A stretch of DNA of 64,000 nucleotides from Lachnospiraceae bacterium (GTDB lineage: Bacteria; Bacillota; Clostridia; Lachnospirales; Lachnospiraceae), in contig FZRB01000007.1 in NCBI GenBank assembly GCA_900199595.1, positions 1 through 64,000 of the forward strand, given 5' to 3'. Both the position numbers and the translations under genes were made by a program. Each line of letters begins with the position of its first letter. Positions within the stretch are counted from its first letter, which is position 1. Below the pieces are notes generated by a model, which worked only from the letters and a program-made list of their open reading frames with translations, was not told the DNA's origin and made no database searches. Of this stretch, positions 23,492 through 31,844 are shown piece after piece.

Positions 23492-24793
23492 ATGGCAAGT
23501 ATAGAAAAATTTACTCATGAAGCAATAGTTAGCATGCTCCGGCATAATACCCGGACTGTGGCAGAACCTGCTAATACAAATATAGATCCTGAACGCCAAA
23601 AGCTAAACTATTCTTTTCACATGAATCATTGTGGTCTATCTGATTACCAATATTACAAGAAAATAATAGATGAAAAATATATATATGGACGTGGTACCCA
23701 AAGAGAAAAACATACAGTAACATCCTGCAGTTGGGTGGTAACTGCCCCCAAAGAAATATGTGGAGATCCTATCAAAGAAAAGAATTTCTTTCAAGGGGTT
23801 TTTGATTTTGTATCTAAAAGATATGGTAAAGATAATATAGTGAACAATGCTGTCCATTATGATGAATCTGGTTCACCACATATTCATATCATTTTTTGTC
23901 CGGTTACAGATCTTAATCATGATAAAGTACGCTATAAAACTACAAAGACAAAGAATGTTATAAAAAAAGCGTCCGGCAGATATGAATATGAGTGTAACTA
24001 TGTATTAAAAAATGGAACTACAGTTCCTGCTAATGAGTATGAAGTCAAGGATAATATTGATCTAAGAATCCCGCTAAAAAACTACTCCAAAATGTCAGAT
24101 TATTATGATGAAAAAATATCAGCTAATGACGTACTCAATAAAATAGAACTCAAGAATTTTCACTACGATTTGCAAAAATATCTTGATGAAAATGATATTG
24201 AAGGCAGCGTCATTACCGGCAAAACTGGTGGTATTAATTATTCTGTAAAAACATTAAAAGATTTTACAGAAAAAACAGGTCTAAGGTTAGATGAAGTAAA
24301 GGAAATTCAAGGAGAACGATCTTTACTTGAAAAATATGTCGAACAGAATTCAAAGATCAAAAACCTCGAATCATTATTATATGAAAAAATAGCTTTAATA
24401 GAATCTCTACAAAAAGAAATTATAACAGCAAAAGATAATTATTTTAAATTGTCATCTGATTTTAAAGCTGAGTTACTAAATAAAGATGCACAGATTCAGA
24501 AATTAACAAAAGATATTTCCGAAAAAGATCATCAAATTATTGCCACTACAGGAACTAATCTGGAACTTCAAAATAAAATAATGGAAATGGAAGTTGCCTT
24601 ACACGCAAAGCAACACGAATTAGAATCTGCTTATGAGAAAATTAATTACATTGAAGTAAATAAAGAATATAACTCATCCAGTTCAGAATTTAATCATGAT
24701 TGGGAACGCAATACTAATACATGGAACGACCGTTCTCATACTTCAGGATGGGAAAATAGAAATACAGAAATTGAGGAGGAAAAAACATGGTAA
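23492..24793 (+). CDS. MobV-family relaxase (plasmid mobilisation protein)
   Basis: A 433-residue protein. Residues 1-45 (EKFTHEAIVSMLRHNTRTV...IDPERQKLNYSF) and the metal-binding motif HYDESGSPHIHI with His122, His130 and His132 are typical of MobV/Pre-type relaxases. Residues about 285-385 form a coiled coil. The relaxase nicks the origin of transfer and pilots the strand during mobilisation; MobV enzymes usually act at an oriT just upstream of their own gene, here within the folded 22.9-23.5 kb stretch. AAGGAG precedes the ATG. It is followed by a 68-residue gene and the coupling protein, so the mobilisation operon is complete without a pore. Confidence 0.9.
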   Translation: MASIEKFTHEAIVSMLRHNTRTVAEPANTNIDPERQKLNYSFHMNHCGLSDYQYYKKIIDEKYIYGRGTQREKHTVTSCSWVVTAPKEICGDPIKEKNFFQGVFDFVSKRYGKDNIVNNAVHYDESGSPHIHIIFCPVTDLNHDKVRYKTTKTKNVIKKASGRYEYECNYVLKNGTTVPANEYEVKDNIDLRIPLKNYSKMSDYYDEKISANDVLNKIELKNFHYDLQKYLDENDIEGSVITGKTGGINYSVKTLKDFTEKTGLRLDEVKEIQGERSLLEKYVEQNSKIKNLESLLYEKIALIESLQKEIITAKDNYFKLSSDFKAELLNKDAQIQKLTKDISEKDHQIIATTGTNLELQNKIMEMEVALHAKQHELESAYEKINYIEVNKEYNSSSSEFNHDWERNTNTWNDRSHTSGWENRNTEIEEEKTW

Positions 24794-24993
24794 ATCAACT
24801 TTATTTAACAGAAAAAAAGCTAGAAAAAGAATCTGAAGTAACCAAAGAAACTTCGTCTAAGACTCACTGCCACGAAACTGAAATGTCCCAGGAATTAGGT
24901 AAATCTGTACTTCTCTCCGCTAATGCAATCGAAGCTGTAAAGCAGTCATCATGGGATAAGAACAAAGAAAGAGAGGTGGATTATGAAAGATAA
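24787..24993 (+). CDS. Small hypothetical protein between relaxase and coupling protein
   Basis: A 68-residue charged protein whose ATG overlaps the relaxase stop (ATGGTAA) and whose 3' end overlaps the coupling-protein start by 11 bp. GGAGGAAAAAAC precedes the ATG. It has a Glu/Lys-rich first half, CHETEMSQELGKSVLLSANAIEAVK and a polar end. No family recognised. The tight coupling suggests a role in the relaxosome or in coupling-protein contact. Confidence 0.6.
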   Translation: MVNQLYLTEKKLEKESEVTKETSSKTHCHETEMSQELGKSVLLSANAIEAVKQSSWDKNKEREVDYER

Positions 24994-26641
24994 ACTTATT
25001 AATGCTATTGATAGAATTAGTGATGTAATATTCTATTACAAGCTGATACACTTTTCATTAGTTTTTACATTTTTTTATACAGGCTTATATGTCTATTTTT
25101 CATACATCAGTATGGGATATATCTCAGAAGAAAACGAATGGATTCATCAAATAATAGCCATGGTGTTATTGGTGGGCGGATCTTTCTTGATTCTTTTCAT
25201 TTACTATGAAATAGTAATGAATCTTAAATATAAAAGATTAACCCACAGGAAATCACTGTTTGCGGATCGTACCAAGTTTAAAAAAACATACTCAGAATTA
25301 GTTCAGTTTTATAAAAAGGCTGATAGTACTGCAATGGATATCAATAAACTACCAACAGCAAAATGGTATAAAACTAATGGTCTCATTTTTGGAAAGATAC
25401 ATGATAAACTCATATATTTTAAACCTGAAGGGAATGGGATCGTATCATGTGTATGGGGAACCCCTGGCGATGGAAAAACTACAACGGTAGTAATTCCATC
25501 GGCAAGACAGTTCGGATTAGAGTATGACAAATCAACCAAACAAAATATTCAGATGGGATCCTGTATGGTACTAGATTGCAAGGGTGATATATTTGAAGCC
25601 AATAAAGACTATCGACGTATTAAAAGATTTTCTATGACCACTCCTCAAAACAGCTATCATTTTGATCCATTGGTAAATATCCGTCCGATGAACGATGAAG
25701 ATCGTTGTGAGGCACTGGATAATTTGGCTTTTACAGTCATTCCTGATGAAAAAGGTGAAAACGGAGCTTACTTTACAGATGTAGCAAGAGAATTTTTTAC
25801 AGGAATTTTCTTATATTGTATCCATATGGACGATAAAATTTCATTTGTAGATATATGTGACATGATTTCACAGAAATCATATACCGAATGGGGTTCAACG
25901 ATTGAAAAATCTGGTTATATACAAAGTATGAGATACATTAATAAGTATAAGGATGAAAACCCTCGAAATGTCGGTGGAGGTTACAATAAGCTTTCTAAAA
26001 CGGCACGATCTTTTGTAAATCCCACTTTACGAATATTACTCCAAAATGACAGTCATTGTATATCTCCTGCAGATCTTGAAAACAGTACTGATATATATAT
26101 TCAGGTGGATCCCAATAAAATGGATCTATATAAAAATATAATTACAATGTTATTTAATGAATTTATGTCAGCTGCTCTATATCGCAATATAGGTCAGAAT
26201 CCTCCAATATGCTACATTATTGATGAATTTGGACAACTTCCTAAAATGCCAGTTATAGAACAGTCTGCAGCACTTATGAGAGCTTATAACTGTTCTATAA
26301 TGCTCTGCTGTCAAAGTCTTGCCATGATAGACCAGCATTACGGAAACGAAGGTCGTAAAATACTTATGGATTGTGCAAAATGTCATTGCATTATATCTCT
26401 GATGGAGCCGGATACCAGAGACTGGGCTACACGACTAATTGGAAAAAGAAAAGTACTTAAAAGAAGTGATTCCGAACACCGCAGCAACGGTGTTTCTTCT
26501 GGAATTTCAATTTCAGAAGCCGATGAAGACATAATGCCACAGAACCAGTTTGGCACATTACCGGATAAACATGAAATTATGATTTACTATAAAGGAAAGT
26601 ATATTAAAGCATCTACAACATATTACTTGGATATGAAATAA
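24983..26641 (+). CDS. Type IV secretion coupling protein (VirD4/TraG family)
   Basis: A 552-residue protein with two N-terminal membrane segments (about 20-42 and 55-80), Walker A GTPGDGKT (159-166), a Walker B CYIIDEFGQLPK, and the MRAYNCSIMLCCQSLAMID segment. This is the hexameric ATPase that delivers the relaxase-DNA complex to a mating pore. No VirB4/TrbE-type ATPase follows in this window, so the element would borrow a pore from another element. The start uses GAGAGGTGG. The gene converges on the Tad operon. Confidence 0.92.
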   Translation: MKDKLINAIDRISDVIFYYKLIHFSLVFTFFYTGLYVYFSYISMGYISEENEWIHQIIAMVLLVGGSFLILFIYYEIVMNLKYKRLTHRKSLFADRTKFKKTYSELVQFYKKADSTAMDINKLPTAKWYKTNGLIFGKIHDKLIYFKPEGNGIVSCVWGTPGDGKTTTVVIPSARQFGLEYDKSTKQNIQMGSCMVLDCKGDIFEANKDYRRIKRFSMTTPQNSYHFDPLVNIRPMNDEDRCEALDNLAFTVIPDEKGENGAYFTDVAREFFTGIFLYCIHMDDKISFVDICDMISQKSYTEWGSTIEKSGYIQSMRYINKYKDENPRNVGGGYNKLSKTARSFVNPTLRILLQNDSHCISPADLENSTDIYIQVDPNKMDLYKNIITMLFNEFMSAALYRNIGQNPPICYIIDEFGQLPKMPVIEQSAALMRAYNCSIMLCCQSLAMIDQHYGNEGRKILMDCAKCHCIISLMEPDTRDWATRLIGKRKVLKRSDSEHRSNGVSSGISISEADEDIMPQNQFGTLPDKHEIMIYYKGKYIKASTTYYLDMK

Positions 26642-26653
26642 CACTACAATGCG

Positions 26654-26693
26654 AAAAAGAGACTGCATCGGGTATCGAACCATTGCTGTCTCT
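26654..26693 (-). terminator. Terminator of the Tad operon
   Basis: AGAGAC (26658-26663) pairs with GTCTCT (26688-26693), with GCA/TGC inside and a TTCGATA-type loop; on the minus strand five T follow. It lies 128 bp after the pilin stop and 17 bp past the coupling-protein stop. The T-loop-like loop superficially resembles a tRNA arm but no cloverleaf is present. Confidence 0.6.
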
Positions 26694-26821
26694 ATGTGCT
26701 TTCCCTAAGGTTATACATAGTCATCTTATGTATAATCTATATCCCTCTAATCATTATTCTACTTGTATACTAATACAAAAGGAATACCATAATGTGATAT
26801 CCTCTTTTCTCCTTACAAATA

Positions 26822-26974
26822 TTATTCGTTACATACATTAAATACACTATATATATAGGTATATATAACAACCAGTATCAATATGATTTCAATAACAGCA
26901 ACCCCACTATTATCATTGTTTATTTCAGTTATTTTTCTTCTGGTAATCCAGTAGATATCATCTAAAATACTCAT
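26822..26974 (-). CDS. flp: Flp1-type type IVb pilin (50 residues)
   Basis: A 50-residue frame begins with ATG at 26974, after GGAGG at 26984-26988. It reads MSILDDIYWITRRKITEIN, then NDNSGVAVIEIILILVVIY and ends TYIYSVFNVCNE. The GVAVIE segment is the prepilin-peptidase motif: cleavage after Gly24 with Glu at +5, followed by a hydrophobic stretch. This is the Flp family of Tad pilins, which polymerise into thin adhesive fibres. It is the last gene before the operon terminator and is co-directional with tadC, 23 bp away. It is shorter than the usual 55-70 residues; alternative: a TadE-like minor pilin. Confidence 0.78.
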   Translation of the reverse strand: MSILDDIYWITRRKITEINNDNSGVAVIEIILILVVIYTYIYSVFNVCNE

Positions 26975-26997
26975 ATATTTTTACCTCCTTAGTATTG

Positions 26998-28395
26998 TCA
27001 AAGATTAATAAATGCCGGATACATTACTATAACTATTACAAGAATTAGCAGGATAGAGGTTGGCATCAAAAGCTTTTCCGATGCTTCCTCACCTCTTTTT
27101 TTTATTTGTTCCCGCTTTATGTAAAAACTCTGCCTAACCTCCGAATCCAATAATCCGATAAGGTTAGTGTTACCATACGCGAGATTCTGACTAAGAAGTG
27201 ACATAAGTCTCATATATTCCTGTGAACCGAGATTTTCCCCAAGTTCCATATATGCTGTATTTTCTTTTACACCTGAAGTCACCTTATTTAGTGTAAATCC
27301 CACTTCTTTTTTCAAATATTCACTCTTTTCAGCTTTTACAGCACACCTCATGGCATCTCTCAAACTCAGCCCGGCGCCTATATGTATGGCAAGCCTGTTG
27401 ACAAAGCTGTAATAAGAATTCTCGAGCTGTTTGTCCCGTTTTTCGCCCTCTTCATTCAGATGATTTACCTGTATGTAGGTAAATAGAAGTATCGCTATTA
27501 TTCCTATAAATAAAAATGCGCCGATCCTCTTTTCTCTTCCTGAATTTCTTATTACCCTGACCCCATCTATTTCCCGGGGAATAACCAGCTCCTTATCGGT
27601 CCGACTGTCCCTTTCAATAAAAAGTATTGATGCTTTTGCCTTTTCGGAGCTGGTAAGATTATCATCCTTTACAACTACAACATTTCGTGTATATGTATCA
27701 GTATGATTATCATCTTTTATTTCTGCCGTCAGTGTTACTTCCGTGGGAGCTTCTATAACATCATTTGAAACATCGCCTCCTGTGCTGATAACATTTGGCT
27801 CACTTGTACTCCACGAAATCTTTAATACTCCTTCTTCATCTCTGACAGGAAGATTAAGCTTATTAGTTATTTTTTCATCAGAAATATTATCTCCAAGAAA
27901 ACATGAGTCAATGTATGACTTTGCCTGAGCGCTGGCATTCTGAAACTCCTCATCCGTATATTCCTTCGGACTTATTTCAAGGCTGAATCTTTCTCCGTGT
28001 CCATCTGTCTCATCATCCAGCTGCATATCTACATATCTTGAATTTTCACCAACACCAGGACGCTTAACCGTGTACAGATCAGATTCACTATCCGGTATGA
28101 AGGTTATTCCTATAGTAATGATCAGAATTATTACCATTCCCACAAGAAATGTATGATATAAACCAATCATAAAATCTGATAATTTATCCTCCAGACTCCT
28201 GGTATTCAGCACCGAAGTTTTTCTTATAACACTTCTTGCTTTACTCTTAAAATAAGCCGGTGTAATGTGAAACATCATTGCAGAGAGACACCATAATATA
28301 TCTGCTCCATCCTTATATTTGCTATAGTTTTTCCTGCTGATGATAGCCATCATAGCTATGATCAATACAAGTCCAACCGATAAATACCTAATCAT
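26998..28395 (-). CDS. tadC: TadC-like inner-membrane platform protein with extracellular insert
   Basis: A 465-residue protein. N-terminal membrane segments (1-20 and about 75-100), a long polar insert (about 105-285), a membrane segment near 285-305, then a T2SSF-type domain (YSFVNRLAIHIGAGLSLRDAMRCAVK) and a last membrane segment. The T2SSF end marks it as a TadC homologue, a platform for the Tad pilus. The insert is unlike normal TadC: it includes LKISWSTSEPNVISTGGDVSN and TYTRNVVVVKDDN, which resemble atrophied bacterial Ig-like domains. Typical TadC is about 300 residues, so this is a long variant. AGAGGAG precedes the ATG. Confidence 0.82.
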   Translation of the reverse strand: MIRYLSVGLVLIIAMMAIISRKNYSKYKDGADILWCLSAMMFHITPAYFKSKARSVIRKTSVLNTRSLEDKLSDFMIGLYHTFLVGMVIILIITIGITFIPDSESDLYTVKRPGVGENSRYVDMQLDDETDGHGERFSLEISPKEYTDEEFQNASAQAKSYIDSCFLGDNISDEKITNKLNLPVRDEEGVLKISWSTSEPNVISTGGDVSNDVIEAPTEVTLTAEIKDDNHTDTYTRNVVVVKDDNLTSSEKAKASILFIERDSRTDKELVIPREIDGVRVIRNSGREKRIGAFLFIGIIAILLFTYIQVNHLNEEGEKRDKQLENSYYSFVNRLAIHIGAGLSLRDAMRCAVKAEKSEYLKKEVGFTLNKVTSGVKENTAYMELGENLGSQEYMRLMSLLSQNLAYGNTNLIGLLDSEVRQSFYIKREQIKKRGEEASEKLLMPTSILLILVIVIVMYPAFINL

Positions 28396-28414
28396 ATATT
28401 TGCTCCTCTATTAA

Positions 28415-29137
28415 CTAAACGATATTGACTATTCTTCTCCCCATATAATCTGCTCCGATATTTATAACCATAATTATTGTCATGATTATTATTCCCGGAA
28501 TGCCTGTATACAGCGGATCCAGAAAGCCTTTATTGGTAATTCTCAGAAAAAGGCAAATAGCAGCCGGCATATAAACCATTATTGCCAGCTCCAGTCTTTT
28601 TGCTGCTACTACTGTTGCCAGTTCTTCCCTCAGTTCTATCTCGCTTACTATTCTTTCCACAGCATCCTTAAGAACCTTCACCGCATTTCCGCCTGTTCTC
28701 TTTATGGTTGATATTACAATTGCAAAATCATCCGCCTCTCTTAAGTCTATTTCTTTTGCAAATTCCTCCAGGCATCTTTCCAGCGTATATCTGAGCTGCA
28801 GTTTTCCTTCAATTCTTTCCAACGCCATTACTGTACTGTTCTTTTTCCCATACATATCAGTGAGATCATTTCTCGCCATATGTACAGCACTTTCCATGGA
28901 CTTGCCCGCCGCCAGAGAAGACTGAAAAGAAATCATCATGCTTTTTAATTCTGACAGTCGAATAATTCTTTCTCTTTCCTTATTGTTGTTTCTTACAACC
29001 CTATATCCATATATTCCAACAGCCGATGCCGGAATCAGTCCAAAGATCCTGTTGTAAAACACATAGGCAGCGGCCAGGCTCAAGAATATGCCGGAAAGAA
29101 TTGCTTTAATATCTATCCTTGTCTTCATGCTATACAA
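28415..29137 (-). CDS. tadB: TadB-like inner-membrane protein of the Tad pilus
   Basis: A 240-residue membrane protein with two N-terminal membrane segments and two C-terminal ones around a T2SSF domain (MMISFQSSLAAGKSMESAVH). It partners TadC in the pilus assembly platform. It overlaps the tadA gene by 8 bp and precedes tadC by 19 bp. Usual TadB is near 300 residues with an N-terminal extension; this one is shorter. Function assignment rests on the T2SSF segment and gene order. Confidence 0.86.
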   Translation of the reverse strand: MYSMKTRIDIKAILSGIFLSLAAAYVFYNRIFGLIPASAVGIYGYRVVRNNNKERERIIRLSELKSMMISFQSSLAAGKSMESAVHMARNDLTDMYGKKNSTVMALERIEGKLQLRYTLERCLEEFAKEIDLREADDFAIVISTIKRTGGNAVKVLKDAVERIVSEIELREELATVVAAKRLELAIMVYMPAAICLFLRITNKGFLDPLYTGIPGIIIMTIIMVINIGADYMGRRIVNIV

Positions 29138-30365
29138 ACCTTTCCTGATAAACCTTCAGAAGACCGGAATTAGCTAGTTTCCCGACATTAATAAGGTCAT
29201 TGATCTTCTTTAATTCTCCGATCACCTTTTCCTGTTTTATATCTGTCTCCACAAATCTGTATATCTCTCGTGTGACTATTTCATCATTTTCCATTTCCAA
29301 AACCTCTCTTATCTCCAGAACCTTTCTGGATTTATCTCTGAGTCTCCCAAGATGCACTACAATATCAATTGCAGATGCAATCTGCTGCCTTACTGCTTTT
29401 AACGGAAGATTTGCTCCCATAAGAACCATCGATTCAAGTCTTAGTAACATCTCATGAGCTGAATTAGCATGTCCTGTTGACAGGCTTCCATCATGTCCTG
29501 TATTCATAGCCTGCAGCATATCTATAGCTGCTGCGTCTCTGACCTCTCCGACTATAATCCTGTCAGGTCTCATACGAAGACTGCACTTAATAAGCTCACG
29601 GATAGTTATCATGTTTTTTCCTTCGACATTTGCATTTCTTGCTTCAAGTCTCACAAGATTTTCAACGCCTATCACCTTAAGCTCGGCACTATCCTCTATG
29701 GTTATTACTCTCTCATCCTTTGGAATAAACTCTGTAAGCGCCCCCATAAATGTTGTCTTGCCGGCACCTGTTCCTCCTGATATGAAAATGTTGTAACCTG
29801 AAGCTACAAGAAGCTTCATAAAATCTGCTGTCTCTTCATCTATGGCTCCAAGCGCAATAAGCTTTTTCATATCAATCTTTTCTTTGGAGAATTTTCTGAT
29901 AGTAACTGCACTGCCATCCACTGATATACCATTCAAAACAACATTTACTCTCGAGCCATCAGAAAGGATTACATCTACTATCGGAGTAGTCTCATTCACC
30001 ATTCTGTCTGCAGCTCCGACTATCTGCTGTATGACAGTCATAAGTCTGTCAGGATTCTCAAAACGTCTGTCGGATTTTATAAGTCGTCCTTCCTTCTCAT
30101 AAAAAATAGAATCCGCTCCATTGATCATTACCTCTGTTATGCTGTCATCTTCAAGAAAGTCCGACAGAACATCCAGTCTCCTTATGGCATTAAAAATATC
30201 GGATCTGATACCTAATTTTTCTCTTAGTGGGATATAGCATTCTCCGAGCTCCTGATTTATACAGGCATCTATTATTTCATTTACATCCTCATCCCTTATC
30301 TCCCCGGAAAGGTCCATCCTTTCAAGAACCTGATTCCTGATTCTTTCCTTAATTTCTTTATTCAT
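29130..30365 (-). CDS. tadA: TadA/CpaF-type pilus assembly ATPase
   Basis: A 411-residue ATPase with Walker A GGTGAGKTTF, the RVITIEDSAELKV segment, the aspartate box and VRLEARNAN, and LIKCSLRMRPDRIIVGEVRDAAAID as the second Walker-type part with a TGHDGSLSTGHA box. This is the CpaF/TadA family of type II/IV secretion ATPases that power Tad pilus assembly. Gene order after tadZ and before tadB is the normal one. The 8-bp overlap with tadB suggests coupled translation. Confidence 0.95.
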   Translation of the reverse strand: MNKEIKERIRNQVLERMDLSGEIRDEDVNEIIDACINQELGECYIPLREKLGIRSDIFNAIRRLDVLSDFLEDDSITEVMINGADSIFYEKEGRLIKSDRRFENPDRLMTVIQQIVGAADRMVNETTPIVDVILSDGSRVNVVLNGISVDGSAVTIRKFSKEKIDMKKLIALGAIDEETADFMKLLVASGYNIFISGGTGAGKTTFMGALTEFIPKDERVITIEDSAELKVIGVENLVRLEARNANVEGKNMITIRELIKCSLRMRPDRIIVGEVRDAAAIDMLQAMNTGHDGSLSTGHANSAHEMLLRLESMVLMGANLPLKAVRQQIASAIDIVVHLGRLRDKSRKVLEIREVLEMENDEIVTREIYRFVETDIKQEKVIGELKKINDLINVGKLANSGLLKVYQERFV

Positions 30366-30394
30366 CTTTATCTTGTCTCCGCTATTTAGTCGAA

Positions 30395-31354
30395 TTAATC
30401 AGGATCTGATTCACTGGTAATTCTCCATGCAGTTTTTATCATTTCCTCACTAAAGGCATCTCTATCGGGAACATCAACTGTGACTATCTTTTTTATTACA
30501 GATCTGCATCCCATATCTGATAAAAGCTTCATGAAAACTTCCAGCTTTCTGACAGATATCTCATCTCTTAGTACCGGCATATAAATCCTGTCAAATTCGT
30601 CCAGAACAGACAGATTTCCCAGAGCAGCAGAACCTATATCAAAGCATATGGTGGTGAAGTTGCCGGTCTTGAGCAAGAGATTCTTAAGCTTTACGATTTC
30701 AGAACAGCTTACATCGAATGTATCCATATATGTCCCCGACAAAACGGACATGTAGATACCCTGCTCCTGTCGTATCTGCATATTTATCACATCCTCAAGA
30801 TCCGACCTGTTCATTTTCAGCGGGTAGAGCATATTGTTTGTAAGATACTCCAGCCTGTCGCTGAAGTCCTCCATTCCGACATAAAGCCCTCCCCGTACTT
30901 CATCTAAGCCTGCAAGCGTTTTTGCCAGCCTCGTTTTCCCGCATCTTCCGATTGGTGAATAAACACATATAAAACGGGAAACACTTCTCATCCCAACATT
31001 ATTTGGAACAAGCTGCTTCTTTATCTGCCTGCATATATCACTCACCATCTGGTATCTGTAGATATAGCATTCAGAAATCGAATATCCTTCTCCTGAGTTT
31101 CTGGTATCCGTTTCTGACATTTCCAAAACCTTTACATCTGACAGATATATATCAGTTCCCTTTTTCTCACATTCCGATATATCATCGGTCACTATGAGAT
31201 CCAGTGATCTGGTTTCCAGATAATCCCTTAAATGGCTAAGAGTCGAAAAAATAACTATTTGAAATCCCAGAGACATATCAGAATTTACATATTCCATAAG
31301 TGCTTTAGAATAATCTATATCTCTGTCACAGATACCTACCTTGTAGGTTCGCAT
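30395..31354 (-). CDS. tadZ: TadZ/CpaE-like atypical ParA-type protein
   Basis: About 320 residues, starting at the ATG at 31354 because AGGAGG lies seven bases before it. A GTG six bases upstream would be almost next to that site. The first 110 residues look receiver-like, and the second part has SPIGRCGKTRLAKTLAG, a degenerate P-loop (no GKGG...), then ICFDIGSAALGNLSVLDEFDRIYMPV. CpaE/TadZ proteins place the Tad apparatus at the pole. First gene of the operon; the 480-bp gap upstream holds the likely promoter. Confidence 0.86.
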   Translation of the reverse strand: MRTYKVGICDRDIDYSKALMEYVNSDMSLGFQIVIFSTLSHLRDYLETRSLDLIVTDDISECEKKGTDIYLSDVKVLEMSETDTRNSGEGYSISECYIYRYQMVSDICRQIKKQLVPNNVGMRSVSRFICVYSPIGRCGKTRLAKTLAGLDEVRGGLYVGMEDFSDRLEYLTNNMLYPLKMNRSDLEDVINMQIRQEQGIYMSVLSGTYMDTFDVSCSEIVKLKNLLLKTGNFTTICFDIGSAALGNLSVLDEFDRIYMPVLRDEISVRKLEVFMKLLSDMGCRSVIKKIVTVDVPDRDAFSEEMIKTAWRITSESDPD

Positions 31355-31599
31355 TTCCACTCCTCCTAACCCGGAAATTACTCACAACGCTTTACCAAAG
31401 TGAGTGTACATATAGGTTAACAATTTGATTGTTTTGATTAAAGTAGCCGAATGCGCGATTATGTTGCGCAACACTTTGTTGCTTTTAAATTCCGCTATTT
31501 TCGCCTAACCTCAAAATATGGTGGGTCTATTTCTTTTCAGACCACAAATTAAACAGGCTCTTCTTTTTTCTAATTAAAAAAAGCAACGTTTTGTTGACA

Positions 31600-31638
31600 A
31601 AAAATGAGCAGATACGATCACTCATACTGCTCATTTTT
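31600..31638. terminator. Hairpin in the gap between the Tad operon and the hybrid kinase
   Basis: AAAAATGAGCAG (31600-31611) pairs perfectly with CTGCTCATTTTT (31627-31638), a bidirectional terminator-like hairpin. TTGACA (31594-31599) lies before it. The rest of 31361-31786 shows no gene; a TTGCGCAA palindrome is at 31463-31470. Confidence 0.5.
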
Positions 31639-31786
31639 GAACGAAAGGCTGCCGGGCCTTCAAATCTTTTATGTATTTTTCACATACGTTTCTATCTATT
31701 ATTTTCACATAAATCCGTCTTTTCAAAAAATGTAAACTACCTTATGTTACCAGGTTCTTATTTATTGATTAAATATAAAGATAAAA

Positions 31787-31823
31787 AGAACCCGGTCAAC
31801 TTAAGATCAGTCAACCGGGTTTT
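31787..31823 (-). terminator. Terminator of the hybrid kinase gene
   Basis: AACCCGGT (31789-31796) pairs with ACCGGGTT (31814-31821), with GTCAAC and GTCAA parts pairing inside. On the minus strand TTCTTTTTATC follows. It lies 22 bp past the kinase stop. Confidence 0.85.
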
Positions 31824-31844
31824 ACGTTATTCTTATTATTCTAG

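Noticed and set aside
26658-26693. tRNA-like T-arm GGTTCGATACCC on the minus strand
   Set aside because: Only this one arm is present; the stem pairs with itself as a terminator and there is no cloverleaf or acceptor stem.
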